Notes: a model not told the origin generated them from the sequence alone. DNA of 64,000 nucleotides from Streptomyces sp. NBC_00154 (GCF_026342835.1 NZ_JAPEMI010000001.1:6516501-6580500), one strand, 5' to 3'; positions 25,625 to 34,234 are shown, numbered from the stretch's first letter. Numbers and translations: made by a program.

Positions 25625-26182
25625 ATGGACACCGCCCCGCCCCGTGACTCGGGACAGCTGACCTTCCGCGACGCGACCGACGCCGATGTGCCCGCACTCG
25701 TGACGCTGATCGAGTCGGCGTACCGAGGGGACTCCAGCCGGGCAGGGTGGACCACCGAGGCGGACATCCTGGACGGGCAGCGGACCGACCCCGACGGGGT
25801 CCGTCAGGTCGTCGAGGCTCCCGGCAGCCGGCTGCTCGTGGTGGAACGGGACGGGGAGCCGATCGCCTGCTGCCAGCTCGAACACCGCGGTGAGGCAGCC
25901 TACTTCGGGATGTTCGCGGTCCGTCCCGAGCTGCAGGGCGGCGGGCTCGGCAAGGTCATCATCGCCGAGGCCGAGCGCACCGTAAGGGAGAGCTGGGGCG
26001 CGACCGAGATGCACATGACCGTGATCTCGGTGCGCGAGGAGCTGATCGCCTGGTACGAACGCCGCGGCTATCGCCGTACGGGAAAGCTGACCCCGTTCCC
26101 GTACGGCGACGAACGCTTCGGCATTCCGCAGCGCGACGATCTCGCCTTCGAACTGCTGATCAAGGATCTGCAGGACGACTAG
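25625..26182 (+). CDS. GNAT family N-acetyltransferase
   Basis: 185 aa. The acetyl-CoA pyrophosphate loop is in RPELQGGGLGKVIIAEAER (about residues 102-120, matching Q/R-x-x-G-x-G/A), preceded by the beta4 strand YFGMFAVRP and followed by LIAWYERRGYRRTGK, the usual beta5-alpha4 end. Soluble, cytoplasmic. ATG 25625 follows GGAGAG with good spacing; the frame is open 84 nt further upstream. Acceptor substrate unknown. Confidence 0.87.
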   Translation: MDTAPPRDSGQLTFRDATDADVPALVTLIESAYRGDSSRAGWTTEADILDGQRTDPDGVRQVVEAPGSRLLVVERDGEPIACCQLEHRGEAAYFGMFAVRPELQGGGLGKVIIAEAERTVRESWGATEMHMTVISVREELIAWYERRGYRRTGKLTPFPYGDERFGIPQRDDLAFELLIKDLQDD

Positions 26183-26246
26183 CAGTACCCGGTACGACTG
26201 GTCGTACGCAGCACACAAGGGCAAGCAGCGGTACCGCGCACTGCGA

Positions 26247-26930
26247 CTACGCGGTGAAGCGGCCGGCGCGGCGGATCTCCGGGAAGTCGGTGGTCGCGCC
26301 GTCCAGCCCCAGGCCGCGAGCCAGGCGCAGATGATCCTGGGTGTTCACCACCCAGCCGATGACCTTCAGACCTTCGGCGTGCGCCTGCTCGACGACCTCC
26401 AGGGTGAGGCGGCGGATGTTCAGTACGAGCGTCGCCGCGCCCACCGCTTTGGCCCGGTCCACCACGTCGCTCTTCCACCGGCTGGCGACGAGCGCGGTCC
26501 GCACCCCCGGCACGAGTTGGGCGATCTCGGCGATCGCCTCGTCGTGGAACGACAACACCTCGACCCGGTCGACGAGATCGCGCCGCCGCATCACATCGGC
26601 CAGCGCCCGGGCGGCCGCCACATCCTTGATCTCCGCCTGCACGGGGGAGCGCACGGCGTCGAGTACCTCCTCGAAGACGGGCACCCGCTCGCCCTGCCCG
26701 GCATCGAGTTCACGCAGCTCGGCGAGGGTCTTCTCGGCGATCAGGCCCGTGCCGTCGGTCGTACGGTCCACGTCGGCGTCGTGCATGACGGCGAGCGCGC
26801 CGTCCTTGCTCAGATGAAGGTCCAGCTCGATGGCGTCCATTCCGGCCCGTTCGGCGTGGACGAACGACCGCAGAGTGTTCTCCGGCTCGACACCCATCAC
26901 CCCGCGATGACCGATGGTGAGAAAAGTCAA
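26247..26930 (-). CDS. Glycerophosphodiester phosphodiesterase
   Basis: 227 aa TIM-barrel enzyme splitting glycerophosphodiesters into glycerol-3-phosphate and an alcohol. Motifs: GHRGVMGVEPENTLRSF (residues 6-22), ELDLHLSKDGALAVMHD (about 37-53, the Glu/Asp metal ligands and the HD pair), VQAEIKD and VIGWVVNT. No signal peptide, so cytoplasmic. TTG 26930 is chosen because homologues begin with this TFLTIGHRG stretch; the frame is open for another 2 kb upstream, opposite the DUF6421 gene, where it is not coding. Nearest same-strand feature upstream is a possible 41-aa peptide. Confidence 0.87.
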   Translation of the reverse strand: MTFLTIGHRGVMGVEPENTLRSFVHAERAGMDAIELDLHLSKDGALAVMHDADVDRTTDGTGLIAEKTLAELRELDAGQGERVPVFEEVLDAVRSPVQAEIKDVAAARALADVMRRRDLVDRVEVLSFHDEAIAEIAQLVPGVRTALVASRWKSDVVDRAKAVGAATLVLNIRRLTLEVVEQAHAEGLKVIGWVVNTQDHLRLARGLGLDGATTDFPEIRRAGRFTA

Positions 26931-27028
26931 GGCAATCTCGCTTCCGTCGACGGCGGCTCCCCGCGTGCTGCTCCTACCCACGCGGCAGTACGGCACTACA
27001 GCCTTGCGGCAATTCGGCACTCGGCAGC

Positions 27029-27154
27029 CTAGCGACCCGGCGCGAAGAGGTGAGCGGTCCCGCGCGGGGGAGCGGCGCCGTGACCCTGGATCTCGGCGGC
27101 GCCGAGCAGGAAACCCGTGATGACGGCTGCGACCAGGACGGCACGGATGCTCAC
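27029..27154 (-). CDS. Possible small membrane or secreted peptide, 41 aa
   Basis: GTG 27154 has GGGAG nearby upstream and opens a 41-codon frame: a short basic start (SIR), a hydrophobic stretch VLVAAVITGFLLGAAE, then a Gly/Pro/His-rich tail ending in APGR. This is the shape of a signal-anchor micropeptide. It stops 99 nt before the GDPD start on the same strand. The remaining stretch up to 27500 shows no other gene to me. Evidence is composition and ribosome site only. Confidence 0.35.
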   Translation of the reverse strand: MSIRAVLVAAVITGFLLGAAEIQGHGAAPPRGTAHLFAPGR

Positions 27155-27500
27155 GCGGAAAATCTCCCGTTGGCTGGGTGCTGCGACAGAGAGGGCGGGA
27201 CGGCAGGCGGGGGGGCTGTGGGGTGGATGCCGTCCGTCCTACCGCCGGCGGCAGGTGCGCCGCGAGCCGTGTCACTCGTGCGTGGGCGCGCCGTGCGCGG
27301 CCTGAACGAACGGGTGTACGAGTCGAGGTCGCCGTACCTCCCGCCCGGCCGACGGAAGCGGTCGCAGGGGCGGGGTATGACAGGAAAAATAGCGGTGACC
27401 ATGGGGGGCCGGCAGGATAATTTTCTGGGGCCCACTTGTCTCGAGGAACCGCACACGGATACGGTTGCTTAACGCGAGGTTCTCCCGTGGAGGAAGTGTG

Positions 27501-28901
27501 ATGACGGAAATTCTTGTGCACGATGCCGCCCCCGGCGCGATAACTGCTGCCCGACGGGTGGTTGAGCAGCCGGCCTGGCCTGCGCTCAAGAATGCCGTGG
27601 AGGAGATCCGCCCCTGGCAGTCGAAGGACGGCTCGATCGACTTCGACGCCGACGGCGCGCCTTCCCCGGCAACCGTCCGGGCGACGCTGGACCGGGTGAC
27701 CGCCGCGATCGAGGAGCTTGCCCCGCTGCTCCCGCACGACGCCGCGTACCACCGCGCCCTTGTCATGGACCTGCGTCGCTGGGCGGACGACGGCTTCGGC
27801 GTGCCGGACTTCCTGGACTCGCTGCTCGCCTTCCAGCCCGCCAAGGACCGCGCCGACGGCCTGCAGCACCTGGTCGTCTTCGCGATGTACACGCAGAACG
27901 GCAACCCGGACCGCAACCTCGAAGCGGTCGTGCTGCGGATGGTCTGGCCGGAGTGGCTCGCCGAGCTCGAGGCCACCCGTTATGACAACCCGCTGTTCTG
28001 CGGCATCACCTTCGAGGACTTCACCTCCGGCTACGACACCAACTCCGCGGTGCTCTTCCCGGAGACGATCGCCGTGCGCGAGGCGCCCGAGCGCTTCAGC
28101 TGGGGCGGCATCTTCTGTGACCGCGAGGCCGCTCGCTTCCGCCGTGTCACCGAGGCCTCCGTCGAACTGCTCGGGGTCGAGCTGCCCGCGGACATCCGCG
28201 ACATGGTCGGCGACCAGCAGCGCTGCGAGCAGGCTTTCGTGCTCTGGGACATGGTCCACGACCGCACCCACAGCCACGGCGACCTGCCGTTCGACCCGTT
28301 CATGATCAAGCAGCGCCAGCCGTTCTGGATGTACGGCCTGGAGGAGCTGCGCTGTGACCTCACCGCCTTCAAGGAGGCCGTGAAGCTGGAGGCCGACGGC
28401 TTCCCGCAGGGTCGCGATGTGCAGTACGCCGTGCTGTTCGACCGGATGTTCCGCTTCCCGGTCACCGGCGAGCGCGTCCGCAACTACGACGGTCTCGGCG
28501 GCCAGCTGCTCTTCGCGTACCTCCACAAGCACGACGTGGTCCGCTGGACCGACAACACCCTGAAGATCGACTGGGACCGCGCCCCGCAGGTCACCAACCA
28601 GCTCTGCGGCGAGATCGAGAAGCTCTACCGCGACGGCATCGACCGCCCGAAGCTGGTCCACTGGTTCGCCGCGTACGACCTGGTCTCGACCTACCTCGCC
28701 CCGCACCCCGGCTCCCGCTGGGCCAAGGGTCCGGACGCCCTGGACCTGACGCAGCCGCCGCGCAAGCTCGTGGACGACGTGCTTCCGGACGAGTTTCCCC
28801 TGAGCATGTTCTATGAGGCGCTCGCCAAGAAGCTGAAGCACGTGATCGCCTCCACCAAGGGGATCACCGCGGCGGCCGACGCCGAGCAGGCAGCCGCGTG
28901 A
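27501..28901 (+). CDS. DUF6421 family protein
   Basis: 466 aa soluble protein of an actinobacterial family without known function. It contains many conserved-looking acidic, aromatic and histidine residues (for example MVHDRTHSHGDLPFDPF at about residue 250, which could form a metal site, and WFAAYDLVSTYLAPHP). No signal, membrane segment or nucleotide motif is visible. ATG 27501 has a strong GGAGGA site. It overlaps or abuts an SDR gene and is followed by threonine aldolase, suggesting a three-gene operon. Confidence 0.85.
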   Translation: MTEILVHDAAPGAITAARRVVEQPAWPALKNAVEEIRPWQSKDGSIDFDADGAPSPATVRATLDRVTAAIEELAPLLPHDAAYHRALVMDLRRWADDGFGVPDFLDSLLAFQPAKDRADGLQHLVVFAMYTQNGNPDRNLEAVVLRMVWPEWLAELEATRYDNPLFCGITFEDFTSGYDTNSAVLFPETIAVREAPERFSWGGIFCDREAARFRRVTEASVELLGVELPADIRDMVGDQQRCEQAFVLWDMVHDRTHSHGDLPFDPFMIKQRQPFWMYGLEELRCDLTAFKEAVKLEADGFPQGRDVQYAVLFDRMFRFPVTGERVRNYDGLGGQLLFAYLHKHDVVRWTDNTLKIDWDRAPQVTNQLCGEIEKLYRDGIDRPKLVHWFAAYDLVSTYLAPHPGSRWAKGPDALDLTQPPRKLVDDVLPDEFPLSMFYEALAKKLKHVIASTKGITAAADAEQAAA

Positions 28902-28927
28902 GCGCCCGTACCGAGGAGGCGATGGCC

Positions 28928-29689
28928 ATGAACGCAAACGGCACGGGCAACGGCATGCTCGAAGGCGCTGTCATCGCGGTCGCAGGAGCCGCAGGACCGG
29001 CGGGCCGTGCGACGCTGCTCAGGCTCGCGGAGGCCGGCGCGATCGTCGTCGCCTCGGACGCGGACCCCACCCGGCTGGCGGAGGCCGTCGACGCCGCGCG
29101 ATACGCCCACGGCGGCGCCACCGTCACCGGCGACACGGTCGATCTGCTCGACCTCGCCGCCACCCGCGAATGGGCGGCCAAGACCGAGAAGGAATTCGGC
29201 CGGATCGACGGCGTGGTCCACCTCGTCGGCGGCTGGCGCGGCAGCGCCACCTTCGCCGAGACCGACCTCGCCGACTGGGATCTGCTGGAGAAGCTGCTGA
29301 TCCGTACCGTGCAGCACACCTCGCTGGCCTTCCACGATGGCCTGCTGCGCAGCGACCGCGGCCGTTTCCTGCTGATCAGCGCGGCCGGGGCGAGCCAGCC
29401 CACCGCGGGCAACGCCGCCTACGCCGCGTCGAAGGCCGCCGCCGAGGCCTGGACCCTCGCGCTCGCCGATGCCTTCCGTAAGGCGGGGGGCGACGAAGGG
29501 CCGAAGACGGCGGCTGCGATCCTGATCGTCAAGGCACTGGTGCACGACGCGATGCGCGCCGAGCGCCCGAATGCGAAGTTCGCGGGCTTCACCGACGTCA
29601 AGGAGCTGGCCGATGCCATCGCCGGCGTCTGGGAGCGGCCCGCCCCGGAAGTGAACGGAAAGCGTCTGTGGCTGACCCCGCAACCATAA
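28928..29689 (+). CDS. SDR family oxidoreductase
   Basis: 253 aa Rossmann-fold NAD(P) enzyme: GAAGPAGRATLLRLAEAG cofactor loop (about residues 20-37), Asp-containing DADPTRL after the second strand, LVGGWRG, Ser in LLISAAGASQ and a canonical Tyr-x-x-x-Lys in AAYAASKAAAEAW (about residue 170). ATG 28928 is chosen because GGAGG lies 9 nt upstream; GTG 28898 overlaps the DUF6421 stop and ATG 28922 is too close to the site. The 3' end overlaps the threonine aldolase start by 22 nt. Confidence 0.85.
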   Translation: MNANGTGNGMLEGAVIAVAGAAGPAGRATLLRLAEAGAIVVASDADPTRLAEAVDAARYAHGGATVTGDTVDLLDLAATREWAAKTEKEFGRIDGVVHLVGGWRGSATFAETDLADWDLLEKLLIRTVQHTSLAFHDGLLRSDRGRFLLISAAGASQPTAGNAAYAASKAAAEAWTLALADAFRKAGGDEGPKTAAAILIVKALVHDAMRAERPNAKFAGFTDVKELADAIAGVWERPAPEVNGKRLWLTPQP

Positions 29690-30747
29690 GGACCGACGCG
29701 CGACGTCACCACGATCCGCAGGTGCGCGGTTTCGCCAGTGACAACTACGCGGGCGCCCACCCGGAAGTTCTCGCGGCCATCGCCCTGGCCAACGGCGGCC
29801 ATCAGATCGCCTACGGCGAGGACGACTACACCGAGCACCTCCAGCGGGTCATGCACAGCCACTTCGGCCCTACTGCGGAGGCGTTCCCGGTCTTCAACGG
29901 AACGGGCGCGAATGTCGTCTCCCTCCAGGCGATGACCGACCGCTGGGGCGCGGTGATCTGCGCTGAGTCCGCGCACATCAACGTGGACGAGGGCGGTGCC
30001 CCGGAGCGTGTCGGCGGCCTGAAGCTGCTGACCGTCCCGACGCCGGACGGCAAGCTCACCCCTGAGCTCATCGACCGGCAGGCGTACGGCTGGGACGACG
30101 AGCACCGGGCGATGCCCCAGGTCGTGTCCATCACGCAGAACACCGAACTCGGCACGGTCTACACGCCCGACGAGATCCGCGCCATCTGCGAGCACTCCCA
30201 CGAGCGGGGCATGAAGGTCCACCTCGACGGGGCGCGGATAGCCAACGCCGCGGCGTCGCTGGACGTACCGATGCGCACATTCACCAACGCGGTCGGGGTC
30301 GATGTCCTCTCCTTCGGCGGCACTAAGAACGGGGCGCTGTTCGGCGAGGCCGTCGTCGTCCTCAACCCGGACGCCGTACGGGCCATGAAGCACCTGCGCA
30401 AGCTGTCCATGCAGCTCGCCTCGAAGATGCGCTTCGTGTCGGTGCAGCTGGAGGCGCTGCTCGCCCGCGACCTGTGGCTCCGCAACGCCCGGCACGCCAA
30501 CGCCATGGCCCAGCGGCTCGCCGAGGGCGTCCGCGCGGTCGACGGCGTGGAGATCCTCCACCCGGTGCAGGCCAACGCCGTCTTCGCACGGCTGCCCCAC
30601 GAGGTGAGCGAGCGACTCCAGAAGCGCTTCCGCTTCTACTTCTGGGACGAAACCGCCGGTGATGTGCGCTGGATGTGCGCGTTCGACACCACGGAGGACG
30701 ATGTCGACGCGTTCGTTCTCGCGCTGAAGGAAGAGATGGCCAAGTAG
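29668..30747 (+). CDS. Low-specificity L-threonine aldolase family protein (PLP)
   Basis: 359 aa fold-type I PLP enzyme splitting beta-hydroxy amino acids to glycine plus an aldehyde. FASDNYAGAHPEVL, HINVDEGGAPE, the Asp in KVHLDGARIANAA and the Schiff-base Lys in LSFGGTKNGALFG (about residue 218) are all in family positions. The start GTG 29668 lies inside the end of the SDR gene (22-nt overlap), which implies translational coupling. Followed by an imperfect inverted repeat. Confidence 0.9.
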   Translation: MADPATIRTDARRHHDPQVRGFASDNYAGAHPEVLAAIALANGGHQIAYGEDDYTEHLQRVMHSHFGPTAEAFPVFNGTGANVVSLQAMTDRWGAVICAESAHINVDEGGAPERVGGLKLLTVPTPDGKLTPELIDRQAYGWDDEHRAMPQVVSITQNTELGTVYTPDEIRAICEHSHERGMKVHLDGARIANAAASLDVPMRTFTNAVGVDVLSFGGTKNGALFGEAVVVLNPDAVRAMKHLRKLSMQLASKMRFVSVQLEALLARDLWLRNARHANAMAQRLAEGVRAVDGVEILHPVQANAVFARLPHEVSERLQKRFRFYFWDETAGDVRWMCAFDTTEDDVDAFVLALKEEMAK

Positions 30748-30768
30748 CGCGAATTATCGTATGGATAT

Positions 30769-30806
30769 GCGGTCGATCGGAAAGTCATTGCCTTCCGGTC
30801 GACCGC
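30769..30806 (+). terminator. 14-bp hairpin after threonine aldolase
   Basis: Arms 30769-30782 and 30793-30806 pair over 14 positions with one U-G wobble around a 10-nt loop. It lies 21 nt after the threonine aldolase stop and only 19 nt before the transglutaminase start, so it either ends the upstream transcript or folds in the leader of the next gene. Confidence 0.55.
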
Positions 30807-30825
30807 TTCCGTATGCTCTGCGCGC

Positions 30826-31425
30826 ATGGAGCTGACACAGCAAGTCCCTGAGATTTCTGCCTATCTCGCTGCTGACGAGGCCATCGATCACGAGCATCCG
30901 CTTGTGAGGGAGACTGTCGACCGCCTCCGCTCTGAGACTGTCGACGCATACTCATACGCGGTTGCGGCCTATGAGTGCGTACGCGACACCATTGAACACT
31001 CCGTCGACTCGGGTGATCTGCGGGTCACCTGGCGGGCCTCCGACGTCCTGGCCACCCGCAACGGCATCTGTCACTCCAAGTCCCACGCACTGGCCGCCCT
31101 GCTGCGTGCGGCGGGCATCCCGGCCGCACTCTGCTACCAGGGTTTCACCGACGACAACGGGGATCCGGGGGTCCTGCACGGCCTGATCGCCGTGCGCCTG
31201 CCGGGACGGGACCGGTGGGACCGCCAGGACCCGCGCGGCAACAAGCCCGGTATCGACGCCCAGTTCTCGCTCGACGAGGAGCGGTTGGCCTGGGCGACCG
31301 GACCGGGGTCCAATGGAGTGGACTATCCAGTACTCTATGCAGTACCCCACCCTGCGGTTCTGCGCGCAATGCAGTGCGCCGAGGACCGTACGCAGCTGTG
31401 GCGCACTCTCCCGACCGCGCTCTGA
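30826..31425 (+). CDS. Transglutaminase-like cysteine protease-fold protein
   Basis: 199 aa. The papain-like triad is visible: Cys in TRNGICHSKSHALAALLRAA (about residue 82), His in VLHGLIAVRL (about 122) and Asp in DRQDPRGNK. The N-terminal helical part precedes the domain. No signal peptide, so it is probably a cytoplasmic amidase or cyclase-like enzyme rather than a wall protein. ATG 30826. The B3/4 gene follows after 23 nt on the same strand. Confidence 0.85.
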   Translation: MELTQQVPEISAYLAADEAIDHEHPLVRETVDRLRSETVDAYSYAVAAYECVRDTIEHSVDSGDLRVTWRASDVLATRNGICHSKSHALAALLRAAGIPAALCYQGFTDDNGDPGVLHGLIAVRLPGRDRWDRQDPRGNKPGIDAQFSLDEERLAWATGPGSNGVDYPVLYAVPHPAVLRAMQCAEDRTQLWRTLPTAL

Positions 31426-31448
31426 ACCGTCCCGAGGCAAGGCAGCCG

Positions 31449-32141
31449 ATGACTCCGACGCTCACCGTTTCCGACGACGTACGCACGCTCGCCCCCGGCT
31501 TCACCTACCTCGCCGTCGAGGCGCGCGGCCTGGTCAACGGGGAGAGCAACGAAGACAGTTCGGCCCTGCTCGACGATGCCACCCGACGGCTCGTCGCGCG
31601 GCTCGACGGCAGGGCGCCGCACGAGGACCCTCATGTCGCCGCCTGGCGGGACACCTACACCGCCTTCGGCGCCAAGCCGTCCCGTACCCGCAACTCGGCC
31701 GAGGCTCTCGCCAGGCGGGCCCTCACGGGCGCCGGTCTGCCGCGGATCAACCTGCTGGTCGACCTCTACAACGCGATCAGCGTCGCCCATCTGATCCCGG
31801 TCGGCGGCGAGGACACCGACCGCATCAAGGGCGCCATGCGGCTGGTGCGCTCCACCGGCCAGGAGCCGTTCCGCACCGTCGCGGGTGGCGAGGAGACCGT
31901 GGAGCACCCCGAGCCCGGCGAAGTCGTCTGGTGCGACGACGAGGGCGTCACCTGCCGGCGGTGGAACTGGCGGCAGGGCGTACGCACCCGGCTCACCGAG
32001 GAGTCCGTCAACGCGTTGTTCCTGCTGGAGAGCCTCGCCCCCATGACGATCGGCGAGCTCGAAGCCGCGGGCACCGAACTCGCCGAGTCACTGGAGAAGC
32101 TCAGCCCCGGAGCGCGGATCACCGTCCGCACCCCGGAGTGA
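31449..32141 (+). CDS. B3/4 domain protein (PheT editing-domain-like)
   Basis: 230 aa protein built on the B3/4 domain that in phenylalanyl-tRNA synthetase beta chains edits mischarged Tyr-tRNA. The segment SRTRNSAEALARRAL and NLLVDLYNAISVAHLIPVGG are typical. As a stand-alone domain it may hydrolyse mischarged aminoacyl-tRNA or act on a free aminoacyl ester. ATG 31449 has a weak site and follows the transglutaminase gene closely. It converges with the acyltransferase gene. Confidence 0.83.
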   Translation: MTPTLTVSDDVRTLAPGFTYLAVEARGLVNGESNEDSSALLDDATRRLVARLDGRAPHEDPHVAAWRDTYTAFGAKPSRTRNSAEALARRALTGAGLPRINLLVDLYNAISVAHLIPVGGEDTDRIKGAMRLVRSTGQEPFRTVAGGEETVEHPEPGEVVWCDDEGVTCRRWNWRQGVRTRLTEESVNALFLLESLAPMTIGELEAAGTELAESLEKLSPGARITVRTPE

Positions 32142-32171
32142 CGTTTCAGCCGTGGCCGTGACCCGGTCGGG

Positions 32172-32894
32172 TCAGCTCGTCTCGCGCACCTCGGCGGCCG
32201 TCGGAGCCGTACCGCCGAGATGCGTGGGCACCCACCAGGTGTCGCCCGCGTCCTTCGGCCGTACCGGGTACGCGCGCTGGGCAGCTTCGAGAAGCTCCTG
32301 CACCCGCTCGCGGAGCCGCCGGGTGATCGCACCCGCGTACTGGTCGGTGGGGGCTTCGACCGGCTCACCGACCCGGATCGTCACCGGGATGTGGCTGCGC
32401 TTGAAGTTGCGCGGCCGGCCCTTGGTCCAGATCCGCTGGGTCCCCCACAGCGCCATCGGGATCAGCGGTACGCCGGCCTCCTGGGCCAGTCGTGCGGCGC
32501 CCGACTTGAAGCTCTTCAGGGTGAACGACTGGGAGATGGTCGCCTCGGGGAAGACACCGATGATCTCGCCGGACCGGAGCGAGGCGAGGGCGTGTGCATA
32601 CGCATCCTCGCCCTGCTTCCGGTCGACCGGAATGTGCTTCATGCCGCGCATCAGCGGACCGGAGACCTTGTGCCGGAAAACCGATTCCTTCGCCATGAAG
32701 CGGACCAGCCGCTTCTGCGGCAGAGCGGTCAGCCCGGAGAAGATGAAGTCGAGATAGCTGATGTGGTTGCTGACCAGTACGGCACCGCCGGTCTTCGGGA
32801 TGTGCTCCGAACCCTGAGTGTCGATCTTCAGGTCCAGCGCCTTGAACATGGTGCGAGCGGCGCCGATGACCGGCCGATAGACGAGTTCTGCCAT
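32172..32894 (-). CDS. Lysophospholipid acyltransferase (PlsC family)
   Basis: 240 aa membrane-associated acyltransferase, expected to make phosphatidate from lysophosphatidate. The catalytic HxxxxD is in LVSNHISYLDF (about residue 38), with the substrate motif GVFPEATIS (about 108) and PLIPMALWG. ATG 32894 starts 33 residues before the catalytic motif as is usual; AAGGG is 12 nt upstream. The 218 nt from here to the thioredoxin gene hold no gene that I can support. Confidence 0.87.
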   Translation of the reverse strand: MAELVYRPVIGAARTMFKALDLKIDTQGSEHIPKTGGAVLVSNHISYLDFIFSGLTALPQKRLVRFMAKESVFRHKVSGPLMRGMKHIPVDRKQGEDAYAHALASLRSGEIIGVFPEATISQSFTLKSFKSGAARLAQEAGVPLIPMALWGTQRIWTKGRPRNFKRSHIPVTIRVGEPVEAPTDQYAGAITRRLRERVQELLEAAQRAYPVRPKDAGDTWWVPTHLGGTAPTAAEVRETS

Positions 32895-33112
32895 CTGGAG
32901 AAGACCCTTCTTCTGCGCCTGAGGAGGGTTCTCCCGGCGGAAGTTACGCAGCCGTAGGTTTTCGGCATTGCGCCGATCGTGCCCCATGTGCGTCGCGCTG
33001 GCCAGTCTCCGCGGCCACGGGGCGCGAGATTCTCGTCACGTGGAACTACCGGGAATGCCTCTGCGTCCCGTGGTGCTGACCCTTTGCGAAGAGCTCTGGC
33101 AGGAGGCCGAAG

Positions 33113-33439
33113 GTGGACGGGCAGACACATGCGAGAAGGCTGGATGCCGCCCAACTCGGCGCGGAATTGGGGGACCGGGCCACCCTTGTGCAGTTCTCCA
33201 GCGCCTTCTGCCAGCCCTGCCGGGCCACCCGCCGGACCCTCGACGAGGTGGCGCGCATGGTCGACGGCGTCGCCCACGTCGAGATCGACGCCGAGGCGCA
33301 TCTCACTCTCGTACGCGAACTCGACATCAGCCGCACCCCGACGGTTCTGGTGCTCGACGCGACCGGCCGGATCGTCCGGCGGGCGGTCGGGCAGCCACGC
33401 ACTGTAGATGTCGTCGCAGCACTGGGGCACGCGATGTGA
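33113..33439 (+). CDS. Thioredoxin family protein
   Basis: 108 aa thioredoxin-fold protein with redox motif CQPC in QFSSAFCQPCRAT (about residue 33) and cis-Pro in SRTPTVLVLD. The dipeptide QP instead of GP will shift its redox potential. Cytoplasmic. GTG 33113 has GGAGG upstream. It is followed by a small leader peptide and flavin reductase on the same strand but with a separate promoter in between. Confidence 0.85.
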   Translation: MDGQTHARRLDAAQLGAELGDRATLVQFSSAFCQPCRATRRTLDEVARMVDGVAHVEIDAEAHLTLVRELDISRTPTVLVLDATGRIVRRAVGQPRTVDVVAALGHAM

Positions 33440-33475
33440 CGGACCGTGATGCATCTCCCACATTGCGGAACCTAC

Positions 33476-33511
33476 TTGACTGCACCCACCACGCATCGTC
33501 AGTCTGACGCT
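33476..33511 (+). promoter_or_regulatory. Promoter for a leaderless leader peptide
   Basis: A -35-like TTGACT (33476-33481) is followed after 17-18 nt by a weak -10 (CAGTCT, 33500-33505). The expected transcription start falls on or next to the ATG at 33512, which has no ribosome site, so the leader peptide is probably translated from a leaderless mRNA. Confidence 0.5.
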
Positions 33512-33592
33512 ATGCCGCCGGAACTCCTTCTCTTCGGCCGGGCCCACGTGGACCTGGCCCGCAACGCGAGTGCGCGCTGTCCGGGTGCCTGA
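33512..33592 (+). CDS. Cysteine-containing leader peptide (HVDL type)
   Basis: 26 aa frame with core HVDLARNASARCPGA just before its stop. This matches a class of short actinobacterial leader peptides, H-V-D-L-x-R-x-x-S-x-x-C, found before sulfur- and flavin-related genes and proposed to sense cysteinyl-tRNA supply through ribosome stalling. Here one Cys codon lies four codons before the stop. The flavin reductase starts 43 nt after the stop. No ribosome site precedes the ATG, and promoter spacing suggests a leaderless start. The class match is from memory of the pattern, not a search. Confidence 0.7.
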   Translation: MPPELLLFGRAHVDLARNASARCPGA

Positions 33593-33635
33593 GCACCCAC
33601 GGCCCCGCACGCCTCCCTCGCAGAAGGACACCTCC

Positions 33636-34142
33636 ATGACGGCTTCGCCCGAGCTCGGCACCGCCCGCACGGCATCCCCCGACCTCCTCCGCTCCGTCTT
33701 CCGGCAGCACGCCGCCGGTGTCGCCGTGATCACCGCCGCCGGTGACCGGCCGGTCGGCTTCACCGCCACCTCCCTGAACTCCGTCGCCGCCGAGCCGCCG
33801 CTGATCTCCTTCGGCGTGGGGACCTCGTCGTCCAGCTGGCCGGTCGTGGCGGAGGCCGAGCACGTCGGCGTACACATACTCGGCGAGCACCAGCAGGAAC
33901 TGGCCGCCACATTCGCGCGCAGCGGCGCCGACCGGTTCGGCCCGTCCACCTATTGGCGCAATGGGCCGGAAGGAGTGCCGGTGCTCGACGGAGTGCTGGC
34001 GTGGCTGGTCTGCCGCGTGGTGGCACGTATCCCGGCGGGCGACCACCGGATCGTGATCGCGGAGGCCGTTGTCGGTGATCCGGCCGGAGCCGGCCGTCCG
34101 CTCCTCTACCATCAGGGCCGTTTCACGGCGCTGCGGGACTGA
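33636..34142 (+). CDS. Flavin reductase family protein
   Basis: 168 aa flavin-binding split-barrel protein of the FMN reductase (HpaC/SsuE-like) type supplying reduced flavin to a two-component monooxygenase. Typical blocks: FRQHAAGVAVITA, PVGFTATSLNSVAAEPPLIS, HVGVHILGEHQQELA and the C-terminal PLLYHQGRFTAL. ATG 33636 follows AAGGA. A Cys-containing leader peptide just upstream suggests sulfur control, which would fit a partner in sulfonate or sulfur-compound oxidation; no such oxygenase is in the window. Confidence 0.88.
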   Translation: MTASPELGTARTASPDLLRSVFRQHAAGVAVITAAGDRPVGFTATSLNSVAAEPPLISFGVGTSSSSWPVVAEAEHVGVHILGEHQQELAATFARSGADRFGPSTYWRNGPEGVPVLDGVLAWLVCRVVARIPAGDHRIVIAEAVVGDPAGAGRPLLYHQGRFTALRD

Positions 34143-34222
34143 GACATCCCAGGCGGCGCTTGGGCGCCGAGCGTCGGCTAGGTCACAGTCAAAGCGCTTG
34201 CTTATGGGTGACGCACTGGGTG

Positions 34223-34234
34223 TACTGACGAGTA
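34223..34234. promoter_or_regulatory. Short inverted repeat in the etf promoter region
   Basis: TACT (34223-34226) and AGTA (34231-34234) form an inverted repeat with a 4-nt spacer in the 200-nt gap before etfB; an AAGCGCTT palindrome lies at 34192-34199. Either could be a regulator site. Arms are short, so chance is possible. Confidence 0.3.

Noticed and set aside
26931..28937. Very long minus-strand frame continuing upstream of the GDPD gene, opposite DUF6421
   Set aside because: Its translation is low-complexity and mirrors the DUF6421 gene; the GDPD family start lies at 26930.
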